Translations under genes and position numbers: made by a program
Source: Bacteroidales bacterium
GTDB taxonomy: Bacteria > Bacteroidota > Bacteroidia > Bacteroidales > 4484-276
Direction of reading: 5' to 3'
Length of the DNA: 64,000 nucleotides
Assembly: GCA_035647615.1 (NCBI GenBank)
Contig: DASRND010000002.1
Location: 39,850 to 103,849, forward strand
Shown here: positions 43,035-52,246 of the stretch, one piece after another
Position numbering within the stretch: the stretch's first letter is position 1
Layout of the letters: every line of letters begins with the position of its first letter
The notes under the pieces: generated by a model
The model's input: the letters and a program-made list of their open reading frames with translations, nothing else
What the model was told of the DNA's origin: nothing
Database searches by the model: none

Positions 43035-43463
43035 AGTCACACCGTGAATTCTGTCTGAGATTGAAGCGCTCTTTTCGGGAATCAGAGCTGCTATTTGAAG
43101 TTATTCACGGAGTGACTTTTCACAAACACCAGTCACACCGTGAATTCTGCTTGAGCATAAAATGCTCTTTTCGGGGAGCAGAACTTCTGCCTTGGGTTAT
43201 TCACGGCGTGACTTTTACCAGCATTTCGCAGTCACACCGTGAATTTTGTCTGGGATCGAAACATTCTTTTGGAAAGCAGAACTTCTGCCTTGGGTTATTC
43301 ACGGCGTGACTTTCACCGAAACTTTATCAGTCACACCGTGAATTCTGCCTGAGATCGAAACGCTCTGTTAGGAAGCAGAGCTTCTGTCTTGGGTTATTCA
43401 CGGCGTGACTTTCACCGAAACTTTAACAGTCACACCGTGAATTTTGTCTGAGATCGAAACACC
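43035..43463 (+). repeat. REP-like palindrome array, right part (4.5 units)
   Basis: Units lie at 43035-43118, 43131-43214, 43230-43312 and 43329-43411, plus a left half at 43428-43463. All are in the same orientation as the left part. The half unit runs into a 40-bp repeat shared with 31417-31456. Confidence 0.92.
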
Positions 43464-43502
43464 TATTCAAAATCCTTTTTAACTTTGGGCGATTTTTTAG
43501 AA
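43464..43502 (+). repeat. 40-bp dispersed repeat, copy 2
   Basis: Nearly identical to 31417-31456 (CAAAATCCTTTTTAACTTTG and the next bases). Both copies precede accessory genes. Confidence 0.7.
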
Positions 43503-43624
43503 TCAATCATTTTGGGAATGAGTAGCAAACCGTCATGGGCATGGCAAAAAACCGATTCAACGGGTAAATAACTATGACCTTGAGAAAAAAGTCGTAATTT
43601 TGAAACTGAATTTAAACACAAAAA

Positions 43625-43855
43625 GTGATGCAAACTATACAGATAAAGATAAGCAATAGCGACTTTCAAAAGTATAACTTAGGAAATAGGGAAATCAAAT
43701 TTACGGATTTGGTGGATTTGATTAGTAAAGAATATGCTCGAAAAGCACTCTTGGAATGCAATGAAATTGCAGGAAAAGAAGGGCTTTCACAAATGACAAT
43801 GGATGAAATAAACGCTGAAATAAAGGCTGTAAGAGATGCGAAAACTCATTCTTGA
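43625..43855 (+). CDS. Antitoxin of a PIN toxin-antitoxin module
   Basis: The 76-residue protein ends in MTMDEINAEIKAVRDAK, a motif shared with the antitoxin-like proteins at 51522 and 52013. It overlaps the PIN toxin gene by 20 bp, the usual arrangement. A -7-like TAATTTTG lies at 43595-43602. Confidence 0.75.
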   Translation: MMQTIQIKISNSDFQKYNLGNREIKFTDLVDLISKEYARKALLECNEIAGKEGLSQMTMDEINAEIKAVRDAKTHS

Positions 43856-44258
43856 TACAAACATTATTGTCTCAGCTCTGATTTCAAACTCTATCCCGAC
43901 AAAAATTTTATATGAATTGGTGTTAACCCAAAAGGTAAAAACTTGTCTTTCAGAAGAAATATTCGCAGAGTATGTGGAAGTGATGAATAGGGAAAAATTC
44001 ACCAAATACACCAACTTCAAGTTAAAAACGGATATTGTGTTAAACAAGCTTCGTGAAATATCAAAATTTTACAAAACAGACCGAAAGATTGAAATTTTAA
44101 CTGATACAAGTGATAACAAATTTTTGGAGCTGGCTGCCGTAAGTTCAGCAGACTATTTAATCACGGGGAACATACTTGATTTTCATCTAACAGAATTTGA
44201 ATACACCAGGATAATGACACCGAGAGAATACTGGGATTACTTTGACCCGAAAAAATAG
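43836..44258 (+). CDS. PIN-domain toxin (putative ribonuclease)
   Basis: The 140-residue PIN domain shows the acidic active-site residues: LILDTNIIVSALIS (Asp5), EEIFAEYVEVM (Glu about 41), and TDTSDNKFLELAAVSSADYL (two Asp near 89-110), then ITGNILDF. It probably cleaves RNA when released from its antitoxin. The gene starts within the antitoxin frame. Confidence 0.88.
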   Translation: MRKLILDTNIIVSALISNSIPTKILYELVLTQKVKTCLSEEIFAEYVEVMNREKFTKYTNFKLKTDIVLNKLREISKFYKTDRKIEILTDTSDNKFLELAAVSSADYLITGNILDFHLTEFEYTRIMTPREYWDYFDPKK

Positions 44259-44280
44259 CTAACAATAATTCCAGTAGAAC

Positions 44281-47200
44281 ATGACCCTAAAGCAGCTCAA
44301 ACCCCGCAAGGCACTCAATAAAGCGTTTCTGAAATTAAAGCCTAACCGCGCCGATATCGATACGTTTAAGAAACATCTTATCCAACTGCTCGACAGGATG
44401 AACGAACGGGAGTCGGAGGAGTTTCATAAAAATCTGGTCTCCGATTTTCTCAAAGAGACCTACTACAAAGAGCGTCATTTTATTAATACAAAAGGCCGAA
44501 ACGACCTGGTGATCCACAACACCAACAGCGCCACCGGCAGCGTGGGTGTGATAATAGAAGCCAAAAAGCCAACCAACTATTCGGAGATGCTCACCCCGGC
44601 CAACATCAACGTAAAAGCGTTTCAGGAGTTGGTGCTTTACTATATGCGCGAAAGATTTGACGAAAATAATCTGGAGATCCGCTACCTCATTGCCACCAAC
44701 ATCAACGAATGGTTCGTTTTTGATGCCAACCTTTTCGAGAAGTGTTTTGCACAAAACAAAGATTTCGTAAAGCAATTCAACGATTTTACCGCTGGCCGCC
44801 TTGCCGGGAAAACTACCGATTTTTTCTATACAGAAATAGCAAAGCCTTTTATCGAGCGCCTTGCCTGCGAAATAGAATACACCTGGTTCGACATTCGGGA
44901 GTACGAAGAACCCTTGCGCAACTCCGACCCCGCCGACGACAACAAACTCATCGCGCTCTACAAACTGCTTTCGCCCGAGCACCTGCTGAAGCTCCCTTTC
45001 GCCAACGACAGCAACACGCTCGACAAACGTTTTTACGGCGAGATGCTCCACATCATCGGGCTAACCGAAACCAAAGAGGGCAGCAAAAAGATCATCGAAC
45101 GGAGCCGGGAGGGACAGCGCAACGCCGGCTCGCTGCTTGAAAACGCCATCATGGAAATCGACAGCCTCGACAAAATTATCCGTCTGGAAAAGCCCGCCCA
45201 GTTTGGCGCTACTATGCCCGAAAGGCTTTTCAACGTGGCGCTGGAGCTGTGCATCACGTGGATGAACCGCATCCTTTTCCTGAAACTCCTCGAGGCGCAG
45301 CTCATCACTTACCACCGGGGCGACAAGTCGTACAGCTTCCTGAATCTGGATAGAATCCAAAACTACGACGATCTCAACAGCCTTTTCTTCAAGGTGCTGG
45401 CAAGGAAGTTTGAAGATAGAAACAGCGCCATAAGCGCCGCATTCAGCAAAGTCCCCTACCTCAACAGCTCCCTTTTCGAACCCACCGAACTGGAGCACAC
45501 CACGCTATTTATCAGCAACCTGGCCGACGACCGCCAACTGCCCATCTATGGCGCAACCGTGCTCAAAGACCAGCAGGGCAAACGCAGAACCGGTACGCTC
45601 TCCACGCTCGAATATCTGTTCGCGTTTTTGAGCGCCTACGACTTTGCCAGCGAAGGCTCCGAAGAGATTCAGGAGGACAACAAAACGCTCATCAACGCCT
45701 CCGTTCTCGGGCTTATTTTCGAAAAGATAAACGGCTACAAAGACGGCTCGTTCTTCACGCCCGGTTTCATCACCATGTACATGTGCCACGAAACCATACG
45801 CAGGGCGGTGGTGCAGAAATTCAACGAGGCCAAGGGCTGGAGCTGCCAAACGATTACCGAAGTTTACAACAGGATCGACAACACCGACGAGGCCAACCAG
45901 ATTGTAAACAGCCTCAAAATTTGCGACCCGGCCGTTGGCTCCGGCCACTTCCTGGTTTCAGCGCTCAACGAGATCATCGCCGTAAAGAACGATTTGAAAA
46001 TATTGCAAAACCGCGATGGCAAACGGCTCAAAGAGTACCATGTAGAAGTGGAAAACGACGAGCTGATTGTAACCGACGAGGAGGGCGTCATCTTTGAGTA
46101 CAATCCCAAAAGCCCCGAGAGCCAGCGGGTGCAGGAAACGCTCTTCCACGAGAAACAAACCATCATCGAGAACTGCCTCTTCGGCGTGGACATAAATCCC
46201 AACTCCGTAAAAATATGCCGCCTGCGCCTGTGGATAGAACTGCTCAAAAACGCCTACTACAAAAACCCGACGGAGCTTGAAACCCTGCCCAACATCGACA
46301 TCAACATAAAGTGCGGCAACTCGCTCATCAGCCGCTTTGCCATCGACGCCGACCTGGGGCAGGCGCTCAAAAAGAGCAAATGGACCATCGACAGCTACCG
46401 CCTGGCCGTGGCCACCTACCGAAACGCCGAAAACAAGGAACAGAAACGTGAGATGCGGCGGCTCATTGCCGACATCAAGAGCGACTTCCGCAGCGAGATA
46501 GCCCGCAACGACCCGAAGCTAAAACGGCTGCAAAAGATCAACGGCGAACTTTTTGGGCTCACCAACCAAACCACCCTTTTTGAGCAGAGCAAAAAGGAAA
46601 AGGAGGCGTGGAACAAAAAGGTAAACAAGCTGGCGGATGCGATAAAAAAGCTGGAAGCCGAAATAGAAGCAATCAAAAACAACAAAATCTACGAACACTC
46701 CTTCGAGTGGCGGTTTGAATTTCCGGAGGTGCTGAACGAGGCGGGGGATTTTACGGGGTTTGACGTGGTGATTGGCAATCCACCGTATGTGTTTGCAAGA
46801 GAAAATTTTGATGAGCAGTATAAGAAATATTATTACGAAAACTTTAAAGGCATTGACTATCAGATAAATCTTTATGTGCTTTTTGTAGAACTCACTTTAA
46901 ACATTCTTCAATTTAAAGGACATTATAGTTTGATTGTTCCAAATTCACTTCTAATGGTTGGTTCAACATCAAAAATCAGAAAACTGATTTTTGAAAAAGG
47001 TTGTATTGCTGAAATTGTCAACTTTTTAGGTGAGTCATTTGAGGGAGTTAGCGTTGAAACTGTTGCGTTTTTTGGAGCAAAAGGAATTACAGAAGAGAAC
47101 ATTAATGTGTCTATTGGAGAACAAGGTCAGATTAAATTTTCTCATCATAAGAAAACGAATACAGTTTTGAAATCCCCTGATTTAACTTTAAACGTTTTTT

Positions 47201-47934
47201 CAAATGACAGTGCTGACGAACTACTCTTGAAAATTAAAACGAATACAAATATTCTTGACAACTTGGTTGAAATTAAAGCAGGGTTGCAAGCCTATGAAGT
47301 AGGAAAAGGGAATCCGAAACAAACAAGAGATGATGTAACAAACAGAATTTACGATTTCGATTACAAAGTTGATGAAAAAACATTTCCATACATAGAGGGA
47401 AAAGATGTTCAAAGGTATTATCAAGGGGAACATTCTTCATTCTTAAGATATGGAGATAATCTTGCCGCTTCCAGAAATTTCGAGATTTTTAGTAGCCCTA
47501 AAATAATTATAAGAGAGATTACAAGTCAGCACCCACATTCCATCATTTCTTGCTATTCAGAAGATATTGTCTTGTTCAATAGAAGCAATATTGCCATTAA
47601 TCGAAAGGTAAACTCGAGCATAGAATTAAAGTATATTCTAGCCTTAATCAACTCTACTTTAATGTCATACTATTTTCAAATAAACACAGCCAAGGCTGTT
47701 AGGAAATTATTTCCTAAAATAATTCTTACAGACCTAAGGCAGTTTCCAATTAAGGTTATTTCAAAAAAGGAACAAAGTCCAATTATTAACCTTGTAAATA
47801 GTATTCAAAATATCAAAAAGCAAAATCCTCAAGCAAGCACTTTTGACCTTGAAACCCAAATCGACCAATTGGTCTACCAACTGTATGATTTAACCGAAGA
47901 AGAGATAAAAATTGTGGAGGAGAGCGTATCATGA
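44281..47934 (+). CDS. Type IIG restriction-modification enzyme (Eco57I-like)
   Basis: The 1217-residue fusion has an N-terminal PD-(D/E)XK nuclease (RNDLVIHN, then GVIIEAKKPT at about 90-99). A gamma-type N6-adenine methyltransferase follows with motif I DPAVGSGHFLVSAL (about 550) and motif IV NPPYVF (about 833). A C-terminal target-recognition region (SPKIIIREITSQHPHSIISC) follows. The end, EEEIKIVEESVS, recurs in the remnant at 32.6 kb. All key residues look intact. It cuts and methylates the same recognition sequence without partner subunits. GC drops from about 46780 onward, exactly in the recognition domain, suggesting domain exchange. Confidence 0.9.
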   Translation: MTLKQLKPRKALNKAFLKLKPNRADIDTFKKHLIQLLDRMNERESEEFHKNLVSDFLKETYYKERHFINTKGRNDLVIHNTNSATGSVGVIIEAKKPTNYSEMLTPANINVKAFQELVLYYMRERFDENNLEIRYLIATNINEWFVFDANLFEKCFAQNKDFVKQFNDFTAGRLAGKTTDFFYTEIAKPFIERLACEIEYTWFDIREYEEPLRNSDPADDNKLIALYKLLSPEHLLKLPFANDSNTLDKRFYGEMLHIIGLTETKEGSKKIIERSREGQRNAGSLLENAIMEIDSLDKIIRLEKPAQFGATMPERLFNVALELCITWMNRILFLKLLEAQLITYHRGDKSYSFLNLDRIQNYDDLNSLFFKVLARKFEDRNSAISAAFSKVPYLNSSLFEPTELEHTTLFISNLADDRQLPIYGATVLKDQQGKRRTGTLSTLEYLFAFLSAYDFASEGSEEIQEDNKTLINASVLGLIFEKINGYKDGSFFTPGFITMYMCHETIRRAVVQKFNEAKGWSCQTITEVYNRIDNTDEANQIVNSLKICDPAVGSGHFLVSALNEIIAVKNDLKILQNRDGKRLKEYHVEVENDELIVTDEEGVIFEYNPKSPESQRVQETLFHEKQTIIENCLFGVDINPNSVKICRLRLWIELLKNAYYKNPTELETLPNIDINIKCGNSLISRFAIDADLGQALKKSKWTIDSYRLAVATYRNAENKEQKREMRRLIADIKSDFRSEIARNDPKLKRLQKINGELFGLTNQTTLFEQSKKEKEAWNKKVNKLADAIKKLEAEIEAIKNNKIYEHSFEWRFEFPEVLNEAGDFTGFDVVIGNPPYVFARENFDEQYKKYYYENFKGIDYQINLYVLFVELTLNILQFKGHYSLIVPNSLLMVGSTSKIRKLIFEKGCIAEIVNFLGESFEGVSVETVAFFGAKGITEENINVSIGEQGQIKFSHHKKTNTVLKSPDLTLNVFSNDSADELLLKIKTNTNILDNLVEIKAGLQAYEVGKGNPKQTRDDVTNRIYDFDYKVDEKTFPYIEGKDVQRYYQGEHSSFLRYGDNLAASRNFEIFSSPKIIIREITSQHPHSIISCYSEDIVLFNRSNIAINRKVNSSIELKYILALINSTLMSYYFQINTAKAVRKLFPKIILTDLRQFPIKVISKKEQSPIINLVNSIQNIKKQNPQASTFDLETQIDQLVYQLYDLTEEEIKIVEESVS

Positions 47935-47964
47935 AAATGGGTCGGAAAAATTAAAAATCAAGAC

Positions 47965-48239
47965 ATGGCAAAATCACTGTAATAGATACAGAAATCACAA
48001 TAATCCGGGTAGCGGAAAAGGATTACATCTCGCTTACCGACATGGCCAATGCAAAAGAGAGCGTAAGCCGGGCTGCCGACATTATCAAGAACTGGCTAAG
48101 AAATCGGTATACCCTTGAGTTTTTGGGTACCTGGGAGCAAATCAACAACCCAGAGTTTAAAGTGGTCGAATTCGACCACTTTAAATCCCAGGCTGGCCTA
48201 CCAGGTTTTGTTTTGAGTGCTTCGGAATGGATAAATTAA
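47965..48239 (+). pseudogene. Frameshifted, truncated KilA-N gene (first tandem copy)
   Basis: After MAK a frameshift occurs; the next frame reads TVIDTEITIIRVAEKDYISL, then TDMANAKE, then WLRNRYTLEFLGTWEQINNP, and stops at ASEWIN. It parallels the first 85 residues of the intact gene at 48362. The C-terminal two-thirds are missing. Confidence 0.8.
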
Positions 48240-48253
48240 TAAACCAGCGTATC

Positions 48254-48333
48254 ATGAAAATTGACCAAAAAAAATGTTTTGCATCTAACCTTGAGAAAGA
48301 AGACTATTGTGAGCAAAGGTTAAATTTGAAGTA
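48254..48333 (+). pseudogene. Remnant of the ASCH-like gene (first tandem copy)
   Basis: ATGAAAATTGACC and AAAAATGTTTTGCATCTAAC match the start of the intact gene at 49182 and then diverge within 40 bp. Order and spacing show that the KilA-N plus ASCH-like pair was duplicated in tandem. Confidence 0.7.
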
Positions 48334-48361
48334 ACATAAAAAATATTTAAAAAAACAAGAC

Positions 48362-49162
48362 ATGGCAAAGCTTACTATTAAGGACACCGAGATAAACATC
48401 CTAAAAATCAATGAAACCGATTACATTTCATTAACTGATATGCTGAGAGCAAAAGACGGTAGTTTTTTTATTGCCGATTGGCTTAGAAACAGGAATACAC
48501 TCGAGTATCTTGGGATTTGGGAAAACTTGTACAATCCTGAGTTTAATTATGGCGAATTCGCCACAATTAGAAATCAAGCCGGATTGAATAGTTTTAAAAT
48601 CAGCGTTAAAGAGTTTGTGGAAAAAACAAAAGCTATTAGTTTACAGTCCAAAGCCGGCAGATATGGCGGCACTTATGCTCATAAGGATATTGCATTTGAA
48701 TTTGGAATGTGGATAAGTCCCGAATTTAAAATCTATTTGGTTAGGGAATTTCAGCGGCTCAAAGAAGAAGAGCAAAAGCAACTGGGATGGAGCGCTAAAC
48801 GGGAATTGGCGAAAATCAATTACCATATTCACACGGATGCTATTAAGCAAAACCTGCTGCCTGCCGAACTCACTGCACAACAAACATCGATAGTTTACGC
48901 CAGCGAAGCCGATGTGTTGAATATTGCACTTTTTGGAAAAACAGCCAAACAATGGCGCGATGCCAATCCTGAATTAAAAGGAAACCTCCGCGACTATTCG
49001 TCAATCAACGAGCTGATCTGCTTGTCGAATATGGAAAACATAAATGCGGTACTCATCAATGATGGAATCTCTCAAAAAGACCGATTAATCCGGCTCAACA
49101 AAATTGCAATTCAACAAATGAAAATTCTTGCAAGTGTGGGTAACAAGAAATTCTTGAAATAA
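48362..49162 (+). CDS. KilA-N domain protein
   Basis: The 266-residue protein has an N-terminal KilA-N DNA-binding domain (about 1-120: TDYISLTDMLRAKDGSFFIA, WLRNRNTLEFLG-like WLRNRNTLEYLGIWENLYNP, YGGTYAHKDIAFEFGMWISP). The C-terminal helical region contains ALFGKTAKQWRDANPELKGN, a pattern common in phage/plasmid KilA-N proteins. Such proteins are frequent passengers of restriction loci in Bacteroidota. It is followed 19 bp later by the ASCH-like gene. Confidence 0.88.
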   Translation: MAKLTIKDTEINILKINETDYISLTDMLRAKDGSFFIADWLRNRNTLEYLGIWENLYNPEFNYGEFATIRNQAGLNSFKISVKEFVEKTKAISLQSKAGRYGGTYAHKDIAFEFGMWISPEFKIYLVREFQRLKEEEQKQLGWSAKRELAKINYHIHTDAIKQNLLPAELTAQQTSIVYASEADVLNIALFGKTAKQWRDANPELKGNLRDYSSINELICLSNMENINAVLINDGISQKDRLIRLNKIAIQQMKILASVGNKKFLK

Positions 49163-49181
49163 TAAACTAAACCAACATATC

Positions 49182-49487
49182 ATGAAAATGGACAAAAAAA
49201 ATGTTTTGCATCTAACCTTACGCAAGGAGCCTTTCGACGACATCAGGAGTGGCGAGAAAACCGCTGAATACCGCGAATACAAAAGCCACTGGATAAAGCG
49301 CCTGATGAATGATGATGGCAGTTTTAAAACCTACGACCTGATATTTTTCAAAAATGGCTACCAATCCGCCGCACCCCAAATGCTTGTTGAGTTTAAAGGA
49401 ATCAAAATCATTAATGATTCGGATTGGGGAAAAATGTTTGAAATAAAACTGGGGAAAGTTGTGGGGGAAGAGAATATTCGTGGATGA
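49182..49487 (+). CDS. ASCH-like small protein
   Basis: The 101-residue protein has VLHLTLRKEPFDDIRSGEKT, then EYREY, which is the ASCH/PUA-like start in which a Gly-Glu-Lys-Thr loop and a following Glu-Tyr form a ligand pocket. YDLIFFKNGYQSAAPQMLVE forms the barrel strands. ASCH domains bind RNA or modified nucleosides. Placement next to KilA-N and a restriction enzyme suggests a link to nucleic-acid modification, unproven. Confidence 0.7.
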   Translation: MKMDKKNVLHLTLRKEPFDDIRSGEKTAEYREYKSHWIKRLMNDDGSFKTYDLIFFKNGYQSAAPQMLVEFKGIKIINDSDWGKMFEIKLGKVVGEENIRG

Positions 49488-49755
49488 GGGAAGGAGGTGG
49501 CAGGGAGTTGTTAATAAAAAAAGAAGGCGGAGATGGCTTCGCCAAACAAAATCCTGATTACTTTTGGTGATTGAAAAATTAAAATTTTGAGAAATGAGAA
49601 ATTCAGATTTTAAAATGCGGGGATACAAAGTTACTAAGTTTAATGCATATAAAAAAATCCGAAATATGATTATGAGAATTGATCGAGTTTGAAATTTTTT
49701 AACCGCTATTAAAAAAATAAGCCATTTAAAATATTTACACTTAAAATTAATTATC

Positions 49756-50319
49756 ATGTCTTGGTGTCCAGTATGCAGTAAAAATACTCAAATTGTTGTA
49801 TCATCACATACAGAACCAGGCTATGGAACGGTTACAACACCTCGTTGTTCAATTTGTTATTCCAAGCTTCGTTATCCTGGTGCTCAAACTGCAAAAGAAA
49901 TTGATGATATCTACAAAGAACAGTTTTCACGATGGAAATCAAGCCATGAATCATCATTACAAAATGAGATTTATCATCTTGAAGATTTACCTCCACCTCC
50001 TAAAGGCCAAATAAATACTGGGTGTTTAATTAAAAAAATAATTCTGGTAATAGGAGGTATTGGAATCTTTATATTATTTTCTACTGAACATTGGGTTTAT
50101 GCCATCATGTTAATTTTTGCAATTTTCTGGATTTTTGATAAATTAGATGATTCTATATTATCTATTCGTGATGATTGTCATGATCGTGAAACTAAAAAAT
50201 ATAATGAGAATGTCAAAAATCTTTCAAATCTTCCGAAATTAAAAAGTGAGTTACAGAAAATCAAATCCTATCAATATACCGGATACGATTACAAAAGCGA
50301 CAAATTTTGTTACAGATAG
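49756..50319 (+). CDS. Zinc-ribbon membrane protein of unknown function
   Basis: The 187-residue protein has an N-terminal zinc ribbon (CPVC at 4-7, CSIC about 31-34), a Pro-rich linker, and two adjacent hydrophobic helices (about 95-135, LIKKIILVIGGIGIFILFST). A charged helical tail follows. I do not recognise the family. AT-rich; no partner gene is obvious. Confidence 0.6.
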   Translation: MSWCPVCSKNTQIVVSSHTEPGYGTVTTPRCSICYSKLRYPGAQTAKEIDDIYKEQFSRWKSSHESSLQNEIYHLEDLPPPPKGQINTGCLIKKIILVIGGIGIFILFSTEHWVYAIMLIFAIFWIFDKLDDSILSIRDDCHDRETKKYNENVKNLSNLPKLKSELQKIKSYQYTGYDYKSDKFCYR

Positions 50320-50834
50320 CAATTACATATTAGATACTAAAAAGCATTTGTTCGTTTGTCAAACAAGAATTTATCTCAATTTAGGATGTTTTTTGTAAAT
50401 AGATTAATTTTTTGAGGAAAATTAGCATACCCTATATTTATAGTTATTAATTCATTCGAAAAAATTTCGTTTTTGGCAAAATATTTTATCGCTTAAAAGA
50501 TTAATTGAAAAGGAAATTTTCTATGAATAGAAAAGGCTAAACCTTTAAAACCCGCTCAAAAGACACAAAAGAATTCCATGTCATTTGTAAAAAGTGAGAA
50601 CAAAAAAACTCCCGAAGACCAATCTACTTTCAGGAGCTTGTTAATTAAAATGAAAACAATCACAGCTTTGAAAGCAACAAATTAGACAAAAGAGCGGTCT
50701 TTGAAAAACCCGGCAACGAACATGGAATTTAATCTGCTGACACGAAACCTGCTTGGCGCCTACTTTGGATATTAAAATAGAGAGCAGCCATAATGTAAAA
50801 GGTTATCTTTGGAACAAATTTAAAAGAGAATACA
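50320..50834. other. Gene-poor stretch with repeat debris
   Basis: It holds a decayed conserved-loop hairpin (50607-50636: CTCCCGAAGACCAATCTACT, then TTCAGGAG) and, at 50722, a 40-bp fragment (ATGGAATTTAATCTGCTGAC) resembling the start at 51316. No intact gene is seen. Confidence 0.5.
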
Positions 50835-51017
50835 ATGTTGACAAAAGCGAAGCTAAAAGAACAAATTGAAAATTTTCCTGATGAATTCTCAATCGATGAT
50901 TTGATTGAGAAGCTAATTTTAATGGAAAAGATTGAAACAGGAAAAAAACAATCGGAAAACGGAGAAGTGTTTTCAGAAAGTGAAATAGAAAATGAAATAG
51001 AAAAATGGTTCAAATAA
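50835..51017 (+). CDS. Antitoxin of a RelE/ParE module
   Basis: The 60-residue acidic helical protein (LKEQIENFPDEFSIDDLIEK) overlaps the toxin gene by 13 bp, and its end EIENEIEKWFK is typical of ParD-like partners in Bacteroidota. Confidence 0.75.
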   Translation: MLTKAKLKEQIENFPDEFSIDDLIEKLILMEKIETGKKQSENGEVFSESEIENEIEKWFK

Positions 51018-51304
51018 ATTGGACGTTTCAAGCAACTGGCGACTTAAAAGGAATCGCTGAGTATATCTCAAAGGACTCTAAACGATATGCAAAACTACAA
51101 GTTGACAGAATTAAAAACCGAACCAAAGTTTTAAAAACCCAGATTCGTTCAGGTAAAATTGTTTCTGAAATAAACCACGAAAATATTCGGGAACTAATTG
51201 AAGGGAACTATAGAATTATCTATAAAATAGTGGCTACCAATCAAATTGACATTTTAACAATTCATCATTCAGCAAGAGATTTGAAGAGAAGGGAAATTAA
51301 ATAA
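51005..51304 (+). CDS. RelE/ParE-family toxin
   Basis: The 99-residue protein has the family pattern INWTFQATGDLKGIAEYISK at the start, LKTQIRSGKIVSEI, REL-EGNYRIIYKIV, and the end ILTIHHSARDLKRR. It would inhibit translation or gyrase; which one cannot be told. Its start lies within the antitoxin gene. Confidence 0.88.
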   Translation: MVQINWTFQATGDLKGIAEYISKDSKRYAKLQVDRIKNRTKVLKTQIRSGKIVSEINHENIRELIEGNYRIIYKIVATNQIDILTIHHSARDLKRREIK

Positions 51305-51315
51305 GCAGGCCCAAA

Positions 51316-51507
51316 ATGGAATTTAATCTACCGACACCAAATCTGCTTGAAGCCAACACCAACGCGGTGAAGGAATCGCCATTGGAGAAAATCGCCCGCA
51401 TCAAGAAAAGCCTCGATTTCTTACTGATGACCGTTTCCGGAATTGAAACTGGTGCGAAAAAAAACTACAAGTTACGATTAGAATTTTGTAAATTCGCGAA
51501 TCAATAA
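51316..51507 (+). pseudogene. Recurrent 5' gene fragment (unidentified)
   Basis: The open frame starts MEFNLPTPNLLEANTNAVKE. The first part recurs in worse shape at 50722 and 53959-54018. About 50 residues in, the frame runs into unrelated AT-rich sequence. I do not recognise the parent gene. Confidence 0.45.
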
Positions 51508-51521
51508 ACACAGATTGAACG

Positions 51522-51743
51522 ATGAAAACAGCAATGCAAATAGATATTACGTACGAGCAAATCCTTTCGATGGTTAGGCAACTCCCGAGGCAACAAAAAA
51601 TTAAGCTGACAAAGGAACTGGAAAAAGAGGTTATTGATTCAAAATTGTCTAGGTTGCTAAAGACATTTAAAGCAGAAGACCTTGACCTAAAAACCATAAC
51701 CGAAGAAGTGGAAAGTGTAAGACAAGAAATTTATGAAAAATAA
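51522..51743 (+). CDS. Orphan PIN-type antitoxin
   Basis: The 73-residue protein ends TITEEVESVRQEIYEK, the motif seen in the other two antitoxins. No PIN gene follows; instead a second small antitoxin-like frame overlaps its end by 11 bp. It may be residual or serve in trans. Confidence 0.65.
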   Translation: MKTAMQIDITYEQILSMVRQLPRQQKIKLTKELEKEVIDSKLSRLLKTFKAEDLDLKTITEEVESVRQEIYEK

Positions 51744-51888
51744 AGAGATTAAAGAGATGAGGGAAAAGAGTTTCAAGCCATTTACAGAAGAACAACTAAT
51801 CAAAAGGGCCAGAAAATCAAACAGCGATTACCTTGTAGGCAAATTTAAAACACAAGAACAATTAGAAAACGAATCACAAAAGTGGTAA
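51733..51888 (+). CDS. Small antitoxin-like protein
   Basis: The 51-residue frame (FKPFTEEQLIKRARKSNSDY in the middle, ENESQKW end) overlaps the preceding gene and is followed 4 bp later by a truncated ParE-like start. That order is typical of antitoxin-toxin pairs. Confidence 0.55.
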   Translation: MKNKEIKEMREKSFKPFTEEQLIKRARKSNSDYLVGKFKTQEQLENESQKW

Positions 51889-51892
51889 TCAA

Positions 51893-51955
51893 ATGAAAAT
51901 TATTTGGTCGGACTTTGCCTCTGAAACGCTTAAAACAGAAATCCGGTCGCATCAA
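51893..51955 (+). pseudogene. Truncated RelE/ParE toxin start
   Basis: MKIIWSDFASETLKTEI is a clear ParE/RelE N-terminus, but after about 18 residues the sequence changes character and stops at about 52012. Only the first 20% of a toxin remains. Confidence 0.65.
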
Positions 51956-52012
51956 AAAAAATTGCTACTCGTGAGGTTTTGCCTATTTTTGACAAAATTT
52001 AGTTTTTGAATT

Positions 52013-52246
52013 ATGGGAACAATAAGCATAGAGCTAGAGAAAAGCCAGTTTATCAGGATACTTAACGAATTGGATGATACCGACAAATTGGAGATATTCA
52101 ATGCGTTAAAAAAATCATTGTTTCTAACCAGGTTTAATACCCTTTTAGAATCAACTAAGACCTCAGAGTTGACAATGGATGAGATTACAAAGGAAGTTGA
52201 ATCAGTTAGGCAACAACGATATGACAACAGTAAGCAAGTCAATTAA
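52013..52246 (+). CDS. Antitoxin of the second PIN module
   Basis: The 77-residue protein has the shared C-terminal motif LTMDEITKEVESVRQQR. It overlaps the PIN gene (start 52221) by 26 bp. Confidence 0.75.
   Translation: MGTISIELEKSQFIRILNELDDTDKLEIFNALKKSLFLTRFNTLLESTKTSELTMDEITKEVESVRQQRYDNSKQVN

Noticed and set aside
43007..43309. 100-codon open frame in the right part of the array
   Set aside because: It consists entirely of REP-like repeat translation.
41893..43463. CRISPR array
   Set aside because: The repeats are about 84 bp self-complementary units with only 12-16 bp between them. There are no unique spacers of constant length and no cas genes nearby.
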